Shown: positions 49,027-58,211 of the stretch, one piece after another
How the letters are laid out: every line of letters starts with the position of its first letter
Numbering within the stretch: the stretch's first letter is position 1
Source: G965207045 sp965207045
GTDB taxonomy: Bacteria; Pseudomonadota; Alphaproteobacteria; Rickettsiales; Anaplasmataceae
Length of the DNA: 64,000 nt
Direction: 5' to 3'
Assembly: GCA_965207045.1 (NCBI GenBank)
Contig: OZ242261.1
Coordinates: forward strand, 434,001-498,000
Notes under the pieces: generated by a model
The model's input: the letters and a program-made list of their open reading frames with translations, nothing else
The model's database searches: none
What the model was told of the DNA's origin: nothing
Translations under genes and position numbers: made by a program

Positions 49027-50538
49027 TTAAAATATAGAATTTTTCACTTTAAGTACCATAGTTCTATTCTCATCGGCCTGATCTATAGAAACTTCCTGCG
49101 ACATTTTAAATCCATCAAACGTTATATCGTAATAATTACTTTCACTCATCGTACCACCAAATTTTAAGCCACTTATCTCAGGCATATTATGAAATTCCAA
49201 TAAGTGCTCTTTTCCATCAGGATCTATAATCGGTAACTGTCCTTCTCCTATCAATATAATATGATCATCAAAATCCAATTCCTCAACCAAAGCCAGGTTT
49301 TCCTCTACAACTACAATATCAGATTCTTCTATTGCATTAAGCAATCCTGCTTGATCTTGAACAAATTTCACGTTATCGTATTCCGCACTATCATAAATTG
49401 CAATAAGTCCGCGCCTATTTATTCCATAAATATTATCATCCTTATCAAACACATCTAATTTTGGCGTATAAACATTTTTGTCAGTAATACTATCATATGC
49501 TTCCCTCAGACTTGTCTTACCGATAAACAGTCTTTCAACCTGATTACCAACAATACAATCTTCAACAAGAAGATTTATATCTCTAATTGCCATTATGTCA
49601 TTTTTCATTACTATCAACCTTGATTTATCACTTCTATTGTGCTCTATAGCATAATACAAACCTTTTTCTGTTGTAACATATGCTATTTCGTCAAACTCAG
49701 ATACAGGTTTAGGTCTATCTGTAATAATTACTGTAGCATCTTCAACAACTTTCTCCTCACCAACCCGGACATCTACATCACGAGCAATTGGCTTGATCAT
49801 ACGATAATCACTGCGACAAACTCTCTTATCCTTACATAAAGGCAGACCTGCTCTAAAAGTAAAACTTACTCCCCCTCGAGAATTATCATTATTGTAGTCA
49901 TATTCAGCACCAATACTAAACATCACTTCGTTTGGTCTAGTAGCAACAAAATTGAATTCAGCTCTGACCTTTTTCCCTTTAAAATATATCTGTTCGGATT
50001 CAAATGAGTAATAACCACCGTATAACCACAACTCTTTATTTTTTAAAGGCAGTTTAAACCCCAATTCCAAATCATGTCCCTCCATGACCTCCTGCAATGA
50101 ATATACTACCTGAGGCTGCATACCACTTACAGCAGAAGTTACTGAAGATATAGATCTTGATGCACATGGGAAATAAAAATTTGCTCTTGTTTCAAAGCTT
50201 TTTCCTAAAACCTCTACACCCATAGTGTTTTGTTGAAATATTTCACCAATGTTACGGTAATCATGAAAATAATAAGCACCAAATACCAGATCAAATTCTT
50301 TTAAGTAATGCCTAGCACCTAAACCAAAATTAAATTCATCACTTTTATCAAAATCACTAATGAACCTCATATCACTAAAAAGCAATGAATTTTGAGCAGT
50401 GATAATTGGTATAAACATGCTACCTTCATATAATATTCGCTCACTATTTGTCCTATAAACAAAATCTACTCTTTGGTTAGCTATAGCAAAATCAAAATAG
50501 CACACAGTTGCAATACAAAAAGCAACAATTTTTAACAT
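49027..50538 (-). CDS. Inverse autotransporter (intimin-like) beta-barrel protein
   Basis: A 503-residue protein with a signal peptide (about residues 1-20), then an inverse-autotransporter barrel over about 22-240: NFGLGARHYLKEFDLVFGAY, YFHDYRNIGEIFQQNTMGVE, WLYGGYYSFE and VSFTFRAGLPL, with RMIKPIARDVDVRVGEE at the barrel end as in intimin/invasin proteins. A passenger of about 250 residues follows, rich in Asp/Glu and with beta-helix like DHIILIGEGQLPIID and ISGLKFGGT segments. It should sit in the outer membrane with the passenger outside, hence a candidate adhesin. It stands alone on the minus strand. Confidence 0.85.
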   Translation of the reverse strand: MLKIVAFCIATVCYFDFAIANQRVDFVYRTNSERILYEGSMFIPIITAQNSLLFSDMRFISDFDKSDEFNFGLGARHYLKEFDLVFGAYYFHDYRNIGEIFQQNTMGVEVLGKSFETRANFYFPCASRSISSVTSAVSGMQPQVVYSLQEVMEGHDLELGFKLPLKNKELWLYGGYYSFESEQIYFKGKKVRAEFNFVATRPNEVMFSIGAEYDYNNDNSRGGVSFTFRAGLPLCKDKRVCRSDYRMIKPIARDVDVRVGEEKVVEDATVIITDRPKPVSEFDEIAYVTTEKGLYYAIEHNRSDKSRLIVMKNDIMAIRDINLLVEDCIVGNQVERLFIGKTSLREAYDSITDKNVYTPKLDVFDKDDNIYGINRRGLIAIYDSAEYDNVKFVQDQAGLLNAIEESDIVVVEENLALVEELDFDDHIILIGEGQLPIIDPDGKEHLLEFHNMPEISGLKFGGTMSESNYYDITFDGFKMSQEVSIDQADENRTMVLKVKNSIF

Positions 50539-50686
50539 ATATTAAACTTCCAACTAAACGGTGGTCACTATATAAGTGTAATCCTTTAATTTTACATTAA
50601 ATACTAAATACAATTATTAGTTGTAGTAAGAAGAAACTTACAATTGTAAATAAATATTTAAAAATGCATCAAGATAAAAAAATAAG

Positions 50687-51997
50687 TCATTTTTTTTCTA
50701 TCAATGATTCTAGAATACCGTCAATTTTCTCAACCACAGATTTTACTTTTGCAACAATTTGCATATTACAAATTTTATTTCTAAAATTAAGGTTTTCATC
50801 TTCCCAACTTTTCATACGTGGTTTTATTAGTTGTAATAAATCCATCTCAGGATATAAACGCAAACAATGTCCTTCTACCAGTAGTATTGTTTTTTGTAAT
50901 AATAGTAACTTTGGCTGTACTTTTATATCAAAATCAGCTGATATTTTAAATAATTGTCCCAGCAAATTAGCTACTGAGATCCTATTATTCACCATAGTTT
51001 CGCCAATAGCACAACAAGCTACAACAAAATGTTCATATTTGGCGCGAACATAACCTGCACGAAAATGAACTTTAGCAACATATTCATAATCTCTCTTTAA
51101 AAAGCCAATTAATATCTCTGCAACATACATTTTTGTCTTTTGATCTAACCTGCCAACAATACCAAAATCAACTAATGCGACTTGTTCATCCTCTGTAATC
51201 AATATATTACCTGAGTGCATATCACCATGAAAACAGCCTTGATAATATGCTTGCTTCACAAAAGAAGTGGCTAAAACTTCTGCAATTTTTGGGCTATATG
51301 CAATTTGAGAAATTGATTTGCCATCCACCCATTCTGTAGTCAAAACCTTAGTTGAAGTATATTTCCAATAAACTTCAGGTATATACAATTCTTCTGCATT
51401 TTTGCGCAATTCCACAGCATTAGCAGCTTCAAAACGCATATCTAATTCAAACTTTATATTTTCTACAAAAAGCTCAATAACCTCACTTATTCTAAAACGC
51501 TTTGGCAAAAATGGCTTTAAAAGAGTCGAACAGAATTTTAATAATCTTATATCTTGTTGAAACAATTCTTTTATATTAGGTCTTAAAATTTTCACTGCAA
51601 CTACAAAACCTTCAACAGTACGAGCCTTATGAACTTGAGCAATTGAAGCTGCAGATAAAGGCTCCTTTTCAAAATAAGAAAAAGCTTCATTCAATGGAAC
51701 ATTAAACTCTGTTTCAAGAGTTTGTTTGATATACCTAAATTTAAATGGAGGAAGGTTGTCGCACAAAGTTAATAAAGATTGTGTAATTTCTTCTCCAAAG
51801 ATATCAGGTCTAGTTGAAAAGCTTTGACCAAACTTAACGAATGTTGGACCCATTTTTCTCAATTTTTTTCCAATTTGAAAGCCGCTACGCTTAAGACGTA
51901 ATTTGAATAACAAATCAACTATGTGGATCAATTTAATAATCATTATTACATAGTAATGAAGTAACCACTCATAACGCAAAAAAATTCCTTCACACAA
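50687..51997 (-). CDS. ubiB: UbiB-type atypical kinase (ABC1 family)
   Basis: A 436-residue ADCK-like ATPase needed for ubiquinone synthesis. The KxGQ motif is in GPTFVKFGQSFSTRPDIF near residue 50, the Ala-rich loop in SAASIAQVHKAR near 115, the Lys in VVAVKILRP, and CFHGDMHSGNILIT with VDFGIVG near 265-285 supply catalytic residues. Shorter than the 540-residue E. coli protein, lacking most of its C-terminal membrane anchor. No ubiE or ubiJ is adjacent. Confidence 0.93.
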   Translation of the reverse strand: MCEGIFLRYEWLLHYYVIMIIKLIHIVDLLFKLRLKRSGFQIGKKLRKMGPTFVKFGQSFSTRPDIFGEEITQSLLTLCDNLPPFKFRYIKQTLETEFNVPLNEAFSYFEKEPLSAASIAQVHKARTVEGFVVAVKILRPNIKELFQQDIRLLKFCSTLLKPFLPKRFRISEVIELFVENIKFELDMRFEAANAVELRKNAEELYIPEVYWKYTSTKVLTTEWVDGKSISQIAYSPKIAEVLATSFVKQAYYQGCFHGDMHSGNILITEDEQVALVDFGIVGRLDQKTKMYVAEILIGFLKRDYEYVAKVHFRAGYVRAKYEHFVVACCAIGETMVNNRISVANLLGQLFKISADFDIKVQPKLLLLQKTILLVEGHCLRLYPEMDLLQLIKPRMKSWEDENLNFRNKICNMQIVAKVKSVVEKIDGILESLIEKK

Positions 51998-52116
51998 CTA
52001 ATCTGAACTATAAGACTCTTCCTATATTTCTAAATTCTTCACAAATTAACAACTATCGAGCCGCAAATAGTATAAAAGAACTATTTTAAATAATATTTTT
52101 TGTCTTTCAACAATAC

Positions 52117-52992
52117 TTATATTTCTTTACCAATCTCCAAAGCTCGTCGATAAGCAGCAGTAATTGGGCTCAATCCATGCTCCATAGCTAATAAACCTGC
52201 CTCAGTTGTTCCACCTTTACTTGTAACAGATTCAATTATTTCTTTGGAGTTCATTCCATTCTTTAATAGTTCTTTAGTACCAAAAATAGTACGATGAGCC
52301 ATTTCATTTGCAGTAAACTCATCAAGACCAAGTATAATAGCATCACTAATCCAACCATTTTCAACTTGCTCTAAAATAGGTTGAGATACTTCAGAAAAAA
52401 ATAATTTAAGGAGTTTACTTTCTATTATTTTTTCATCACTATAATTTATGTCGGCTATACTTTTTGAGTACATATCTAACAACTTCATTAAAAACGCTGG
52501 CATCCCACTAGGAAGAGCAGCTGTTATTTCGATTTCTCTTTCATCTTGTAACCAAAAAACTTTGCCAACGACAGATAACAAATCTTCTACAATTTTTTTA
52601 TTTTCAATCTCAGCATACGCACCTATAACCCCTTCACCGAGCAAACAAGTTAAATTAGGCATAGCTCTAACAACATTCCTATTTCCGCCACTCATTTCCA
52701 TAATTGATTCCATCGTAATTCCAGCCATAACTGACACTATTACAGAATCTTGACATTTTTTTAATTGCGGCAAGACTTTGACTGCTTGATAAGGCTTTAC
52801 AGCAACCAATACAACCTCTGTTTTTTCTTGTAATTGCTCAACTGTCGTAACAGCTTCCACCTCATATTCGGAAGTAATCTTTAATGCACTTTCCTCATTT
52901 TGCGCTAGCACGACAATATCGCTTACTTCATTACGTATCCACCCTTTCAGTATAGCACCACCCATTTTTCCACATCCTATAAGTAATTTCAT
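52117..52992 (-). CDS. proC: Pyrroline-5-carboxylate reductase
   Basis: A 291-residue enzyme converting P5C to proline with NAD(P)H. LLIGCGKMGGAILKGWI is the Rossmann loop, LVAVKPYQAVKVLP near 70, VVRAMPNLTCLLGEGV near 110 and TSKGGTTEAGLLAMEHG near 260 are signatures. Proline synthesis is not universal in this bacterial family. An extended stretch near 185-215 (KSIADINYSDEKIIESKLLK) is lineage-specific. Confidence 0.94.
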   Translation of the reverse strand: MKLLIGCGKMGGAILKGWIRNEVSDIVVLAQNEESALKITSEYEVEAVTTVEQLQEKTEVVLVAVKPYQAVKVLPQLKKCQDSVIVSVMAGITMESIMEMSGGNRNVVRAMPNLTCLLGEGVIGAYAEIENKKIVEDLLSVVGKVFWLQDEREIEITAALPSGMPAFLMKLLDMYSKSIADINYSDEKIIESKLLKLFFSEVSQPILEQVENGWISDAIILGLDEFTANEMAHRTIFGTKELLKNGMNSKEIIESVTSKGGTTEAGLLAMEHGLSPITAAYRRALEIGKEI

Positions 52993-53160
52993 ATAAACAG
53001 ACCAAATAGATTAATAAGCATAATGCTATACTAAAAAGATAAACTCTCAAAGAGTTCTATTTTTTATCTATCTCATATAAAAAAATTAATAGATATATAT
53101 TGAAAATACTATATTAATGTGCTAAAATATAAATCAATTATTCTTTATTTAATACAACAT

Positions 53161-54630
53161 ATGGGTATAGAAAAAAAATTAGAAATTACAGATGATCAAA
53201 AAGGAATAATAACTGGAGAATCTTTATACTTCGAAATAGAAAAAATAAAAGGAAAAGATTTTACTCAACATTCACATTCAAAAGAGGATTATATTGATGT
53301 TTTATCAGAAATAATGGAAAAAGAGGAAATTACTAATGAAGTTCCACAAACAATTAGAGACTGCATATTTGAATGTCAAAAACAATACAGCAAAAAGAAA
53401 GATATAGAGATGTTACAACAAATTGCCTCTGGGCTTGAAGTGTTTTTTTCTTCCCATAAAAGAATAGAAATTGGAAAATCTCATATATATATTTCAAGTA
53501 GTTTAATAGATCTTTTTCATAATACATGCGGAGATTACTATTCTTTCAAAAATAAAGACATAAGAGGACTTAAACAAGATACTGCTACAGTATTAATGTC
53601 TCTGCTAGAAAATGAAAAAATTAACAATAACATTCGACAGTTTTTGCTTACAATAAATCAAGAAGATATAACTGCAGATGCTTTAAAAACCACTATACAA
53701 AATCTAGATAAAATTATTACAAAAACAAAAGAAGCAGAAAATCTTGCAGCTGCTGCAGAAGCTTCTTCTGCTTTTGATGATGATTTAAAAACTGAAGTAG
53801 AGGAGAAGGACACGCTTACCATCAAAATACAGTCTTTTGAACGTGATCCAGATGGAAATAATCAACTTCGTGTGCAAGAAGTGCAAATTGGACCTGACCT
53901 TGCAAAAATTATTAAGGAAGTAACAAAAAGTGAATTTATTGAAAAACAGTACTCAAGCAGAGTTTTTGCGAACACACTCACAGATATATATCAAGATCAA
54001 AGTGTGAAAAAACAAATACAACCACTTAATGAACAAAATAAAACACTTGAAGATTTCACGAGAGAAGTTGAACACTTGAATAATTGTTTTAGTTTTACAT
54101 GTTATGAGAATGATAAAAAAACTATTATACAAAAAATTAAGAAAAAAATCTTTGGTAATGACAGTGATGAAAGAAAAAATGAAAACATAAAAGCCAAAAC
54201 AACACCTAAAGCTATTACTATAGAACCAGAAAAAATGCATAAAGAAGAAGGAGAAGTCACTCAAAACAGGTTGTACCCTAAGCTTAATATTGATAAAGAA
54301 GAGTCTACTGCAATTGCACCTAAAGCTCCTACTGTTATTAAAGTTATTCCAGGCAAATACAAAATACCAGTTGTACCATCTGCAGATGCACTCACCCGTG
54401 CACGAGCAGAAAAAGAATTTCGTGAAGCTCAAAAACCAGAGAATCAATTAACACCAACTGCTCCTGATTCTGAAGAAGTAGTACCAAGTGAAGCAGTAGT
54501 ACCAAGCGCACCTACTATTAATGAAATTGCACCTGATATCTTACCTGCTGAAGAAGAAGTTACTACGAGCCTTCTTCATGATGTGGAAGCTAATATAGCA
54601 GTACAAGGAAATATACACCACAATAAGTAA
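53161..54630 (+). CDS. Repeat-domain protein A (paralogue of the 55142-56650 gene); unknown function
   Basis: A 489-residue protein from ATG 53161 (GTG 53119 adds 14). No signal peptide or membrane segment. The first 310 residues consist of three related units of ~90 residues (about 6-97, 100-187 and 219-310): each has an alternating beta-like strand (e.g. HIYISSSLIDLFHNTCG, EVQIGPDLAKIIKEV), a helical middle and a final helix with a T-x-x-x-L-x-x-x-[IV]-x-x-L pattern (ITADALKTTIQNLDKII). An Ala/Ser-rich stretch links units 2 and 3, then a basic KKKIFG segment and a long Pro/Glu/Ala-rich tail with APT..P motifs. Family not recognised; possibly a secreted effector. It aligns along its length with the gene beyond ssrA. 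Confidence 0.82.
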   Translation: MGIEKKLEITDDQKGIITGESLYFEIEKIKGKDFTQHSHSKEDYIDVLSEIMEKEEITNEVPQTIRDCIFECQKQYSKKKDIEMLQQIASGLEVFFSSHKRIEIGKSHIYISSSLIDLFHNTCGDYYSFKNKDIRGLKQDTATVLMSLLENEKINNNIRQFLLTINQEDITADALKTTIQNLDKIITKTKEAENLAAAAEASSAFDDDLKTEVEEKDTLTIKIQSFERDPDGNNQLRVQEVQIGPDLAKIIKEVTKSEFIEKQYSSRVFANTLTDIYQDQSVKKQIQPLNEQNKTLEDFTREVEHLNNCFSFTCYENDKKTIIQKIKKKIFGNDSDERKNENIKAKTTPKAITIEPEKMHKEEGEVTQNRLYPKLNIDKEESTAIAPKAPTVIKVIPGKYKIPVVPSADALTRARAEKEFREAQKPENQLTPTAPDSEEVVPSEAVVPSAPTINEIAPDILPAEEEVTTSLLHDVEANIAVQGNIHHNK

Positions 54631-54714
54631 TGCAAAAGCAAAAAAAATACGAATAATTTCCAGTACGTTATATAATAAACTATAGGAAAAAAATTTTTGA
54701 TTAATAATTGAAAA

Positions 54715-55030
54715 GAAGCACAGCAGGTATTAAACCTGCTTGTGCCCAAAGACGTTCTGTTGCCCGGTGTCTTTAAACCCGCGTTAACTAAACAATAAAA
54801 CTACGCAGCAGCTTTAAGTTGTACAGCTGGCACATTATCGTTAGCAACAGGTGCATCATTATTATTTGCACTTATTGTTTTGAACTCTCACGGTGGTATC
54901 TAACCGAGCAAACATTTACCCTTTTACTACGAATGTCGATCCTAATTCGCCCCCATAAAAATAGTGGAGGCGCCGAGTACCGCCCTCGGGTCCATCTCGT
55001 CTATTACGAGAAATATTTATTGCCATAGTA
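54715..55030 (-). ncRNA. ssrA: tmRNA, circularly permuted two-piece form
   Basis: On the minus strand the acceptor piece comes first (about 55030-54965): T-arm CCGAG-GGCGGTA-CTCGG and 3' acceptor strand CGCCTCC with discriminator A at 54965. After a 10-nt spacer the coding piece begins at 54954 with GGGGGCG, which pairs with CGCCTCC in a 7-bp acceptor stem containing one G-U. The tag is read from GCA at 54869 to TAG at 54801: 22 residues, starting ANNNDAPV and ending QLKAAA. Pseudoknot-like hairpins (CAGCAGGT/ACCTGCTG) follow at about 54720-54745. Permutation is the alphaproteobacterial form, processed into two RNAs. It rescues stalled ribosomes with SmpB. Outer ends are approximate. Confidence 0.93.
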
Positions 55031-55141
55031 GCTATCAAGCTACGTACGTAGTATAACACAAAAATAATACTTGAACAAATATTTGTAGAATATAATTCTT
55101 ACAATATACTCTATTTATTGATTATTAAGTGAGCATAAGCT

Positions 55142-56650
55142 ATGGCAATACTTAAAGTTCAAGATGGTAACGTTTTAACAGAAATAGAGATTGAAGATAA
55201 TTTTGCGCAGTTTATTTATGATAACTATTCGCAAAAATATTTAGAAGAAAAACATGAAAAGGGAGAAACACTAGAATTTCTACGAAGTATACATAGAAAA
55301 ACAATAGATAACATTATTCAACTTAAAGGAAATTCAGTTGTACACAGCTTCGAACAATTAATATATAAAAAAGAACAAAAACTTACAATAGATAATATCA
55401 AAGAACTTGTTGATTATTTCAACACATTTTTCCTAGAATTTTTGGAATTACAAGTTACAAAGATAGGTAATGACAATTCAGGCCCAATAACTATATATCT
55501 CAACCAAGAACTAATTAAAGAAATTAATATTAATAATCCTAGTGAGAATTTTGGCCCCGCATATCCTGTTGCAGAAGAAAAATTATACCGATTACTTAAA
55601 AATGAATATGAAAATTTGAAAAAATTAGGCAAGTTTAACAAAAATGATCTTATATTACTCGAAAAAGATCAAGAAAATAGTTTCTCAAAAGAGGAATGGC
55701 AACATATTGGAAAAAAAATAAGTGAAGCTAATAAAAAGAAGCAACAAATAAAAATAGAAGGTGAAGAAATTTCTATTGATATTTCAGATAATTTAGCAGA
55801 CCTTTTCCGTGATGTATGTGGAACATCTTATACTTTCGAGAGAGGGGCAACAGAACTAGGAAATGATATTTCTGGAGTATTAGCCCATTCTCTATTGTGC
55901 AATGACAAGGCTAAAGATCTTTTATGCAAATTAAACATGCAAGAAGAAATAACTGCAGAATATTTACAAGATACTATAAAAAGTCTAGATGAAATTGTTA
56001 TTACAGAAAAAGAACAAGAAGCTCTTGGAGCAGCTGCAGCAGCCCCTTCTACTATTCATGACCAAAAACCCGTTATTAAAATAGAAGTTCTAGAACGTAC
56101 ACAAGAAGTACAAATTTCAAAGAAGTTTGCAAAAGTCGTCCAACAAATACTAGGAGATAACTTTCTTCAAGATGAACACACAATAGAAAACTTTCGACAA
56201 GCACTTACAACACTATATAGTGACAGATATTTTAAAGGCAAGCTAAAACCAAAACACAGAGAAACCTTGACAGAAAAGTCTCTAAATGAAAGAGAATTCA
56301 AAAATTTAAAAGAAGAACTTCAACATTTAGATCAATTTTGTAGAGCTAATGAGCAAAATATTGTTACAACTAGTGATACAAATCCCAAATCTAAGATAAA
56401 ATTATCCAGAAGCAGCAGTATAAAAAGATTTATAAAAAAAATCTTTAAGAGTCCTGAGCAGGAAGATAAAGAAACAAAATCTGGAGTAAGAACTAAAGTC
56501 TTTCATCAAAATCCAGCAAGAGACGGTAAGAATAGAGATGTTGCTAAAAAAATAGAAGGACATAACGAAGAAGGAGAAACAGTTGTATATGATGTAGAAG
56601 AAAGAATTAATCCTGATAAGAAAGATTCACACAAAATAACCGGAAGATGA
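55142..56650 (+). CDS. Repeat-domain protein B (paralogue of 53161-54630); unknown function
   Basis: A 502-residue soluble protein with no signal peptide. I see four related units of ~90 residues at about 3-100, 106-195, 202-288 and 310-400. Each begins with a beta strand pair (ILKVQDGNVLTEIEIEDNFA; ITIYLNQELIKEI; IKIEGEEISIDISDNLADLF; KIEVLERTQEVQISKKFAKV) and ends with a helix (ITAEYLQDTIKSLDEIV; EFKNLKEELQHLDQF). Units 2-4 align with the three units of the gene upstream of ssrA. An AAAAAP linker precedes the last unit, then a basic KRFIKKIFKS patch and a short charged tail. Ribosome-binding site weak. Not recognised as a known family. Confidence 0.85.
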   Translation: MAILKVQDGNVLTEIEIEDNFAQFIYDNYSQKYLEEKHEKGETLEFLRSIHRKTIDNIIQLKGNSVVHSFEQLIYKKEQKLTIDNIKELVDYFNTFFLEFLELQVTKIGNDNSGPITIYLNQELIKEININNPSENFGPAYPVAEEKLYRLLKNEYENLKKLGKFNKNDLILLEKDQENSFSKEEWQHIGKKISEANKKKQQIKIEGEEISIDISDNLADLFRDVCGTSYTFERGATELGNDISGVLAHSLLCNDKAKDLLCKLNMQEEITAEYLQDTIKSLDEIVITEKEQEALGAAAAAPSTIHDQKPVIKIEVLERTQEVQISKKFAKVVQQILGDNFLQDEHTIENFRQALTTLYSDRYFKGKLKPKHRETLTEKSLNEREFKNLKEELQHLDQFCRANEQNIVTTSDTNPKSKIKLSRSSSIKRFIKKIFKSPEQEDKETKSGVRTKVFHQNPARDGKNRDVAKKIEGHNEEGETVVYDVEERINPDKKDSHKITGR

Positions 56651-56821
56651 AACTCTATTAGCAGCAAAAACAGTAAAAGTTCTAGATGGAGGGAAAATGC
56701 ACACTATACTTAAAGAAAATCAGTATCAGATAAGTTTTGGAGCAAGAGGTACAGGACAAGAAAAGATGGTGAAAGCAAAAAAAGAATTTTGTTGTATAAT
56801 AATAAAGATAAAAACATGTTA
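56645..56821 (+). other. Open frame continuing past the stop of repeat protein B
   Basis: Right after the stop of the preceding gene, another frame opens: DETLLAAKTVKVLDGGKMHT, then ENQYQISFGARGTGQEKMVK, ending near 56821. It has no start of its own. It could be the lost C-terminal end of protein B after a frameshift, or a chance frame. The following ~570 nt to 57398 show only short broken frames, one on the minus strand near 57190-57300 (FVQIFDKTKNLTQRVRRDKN) that may be a relic. Confidence 0.35.
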
Positions 56822-57398
56822 AAACAGAAGAAGAACTCTGCGTGGTCAACAAGATAAACAAAAGAAAAGGTGTAGATGAACTAGCCTTCCGATAAACTAA
56901 AACTAGAAATGCACCTTAAGTTATTAAGGTAAAAAAATTTGGGAATTATAACTCTGATGTATATCCTTTATAGTAGATTTAACCATGACGTAATTAATCT
57001 AGAAATTAGTATAATAATCACATACTAACTCAAGTTAAGTTTTTTTTGGGCCTGACCTCTCTTTAAAATAGCGTTATATGTTGTTTATCATTAACATTTC
57101 TCAGAAGTTGACTAATAATTATATTAATGAATTTTGCCCCAGATATAACAATATAGATCATGAAATGATTTTACTTAGCAAGTGTGTTTTTTAATCTATC
57201 TTTGTAAATCTCTCTTTTTACCATCTACGCAACCGTGAAAATCATTTTTGTCTCTACGTACTCTTTGTGTAAGATTTTTCGTTTTATCAAAGATCTGTAC
57301 AAAATCATTGCTTTATTAATAAACAACTGTCTTCCGTATGAGCACTGTAAACTTCCCCTCCTCTTCACACTCACTAACAACTTACAATGTTTATATTT

Positions 57399-57851
57399 TT
57401 AATGATAATCACCATATTGGTTCATTTTACTGTTAAGCATTTCACAGAATAGTGCTAAGTTTTTTTTATCAAAATCTGGTACATAAAAAACTTTGTTCAA
57501 AGCTACACCCGAGTACACCATGTTCACCAATATTACAACACAAATAAGTTTTGTTGTTGCATTGGTGCCAAATAGTAGAATTTCTGTTTTTGTTACGGGC
57601 ATCAAAAATACAAGCTCTTTTTTAGACCAATATTCACCAATAACCTCTCCATTTGAAAGGAATTGATAATAACCACGTTTATCTAAATTAGAAATTGGAT
57701 CGCTGTATTTCAATTGAAAATAACCATCTTGCAATTCTGAAAAAGATTCGCAATTCATTACTTTTTGTGAATATATGTTATGTAATATTTGAATAGCATT
57801 ACGCATTACATAATCGTTTTTATACTTATTGAAAATTTTATTTAAATCCAA
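57399..57851 (-). CDS. Hypothetical protein
   Basis: A 150-residue frame with one weakly hydrophobic stretch (about 98-118, TTKLICVVILVNMVYSG) and otherwise soluble, aromatic-rich sequence such as LQDGYFQLKYSDP and KRGYYQFLSNGEVIGEYW. No family is recognised. It starts with ATG and is longer than random frames in this AT-rich DNA, but no clear ribosome-binding site is seen. Possibly a lineage-specific gene. Confidence 0.55.
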   Translation of the reverse strand: MDLNKIFNKYKNDYVMRNAIQILHNIYSQKVMNCESFSELQDGYFQLKYSDPISNLDKRGYYQFLSNGEVIGEYWSKKELVFLMPVTKTEILLFGTNATTKLICVVILVNMVYSGVALNKVFYVPDFDKKNLALFCEMLNSKMNQYGDYH

Positions 57852-57966
57852 TAAGTTGATTTGATCCGATGAATCAACCTTTTTACAGTAACTAATTTAC
57901 TTTACATGATAAATAAACTACCATTCCAATCCTTATTTAGGATAATCCTACTTATTAAAACTATCA

Positions 57967-58139
57967 AACAATAGCTCATAAACATTCTTTAGGTACAGCA
58001 AGTAAGATTGAAATATTAATAAATAAGAAGTATCCAACATCTAAAAAAACAGCTTATAAATGTCAAAAACAACAGACAAATTTTTGAATCTATTATACAA
58101 ATAGTAGAATCGCGTTCTAAAATTCATTATTGTTAAAAC
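57967..58139 (+). pseudogene. Possible degraded gene fragment
   Basis: Frame beginning TIAHKHSLGTASKIEILINK continues KYPTSKKTAYKCQKQQTNF to a stop, and after a one-step frame change IFESIIQIVESRSKIHYC reads to another stop. The helical, ankyrin-like character suggests a gene relic, but there is no start and the family is uncertain. The gap around it up to alaS is otherwise empty. Confidence 0.35.
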
Positions 58140-58211
58140 CTATAGAACAAACTAGCAAAAGCTATAATATTACCCATATAAATACAATTAACATGTAAAG
58201 TATTTTATACC

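Noticed and set aside
50664..51053. 129-codon plus-strand frame
   Set aside because: Antisense to the well-supported ubiB coding region.
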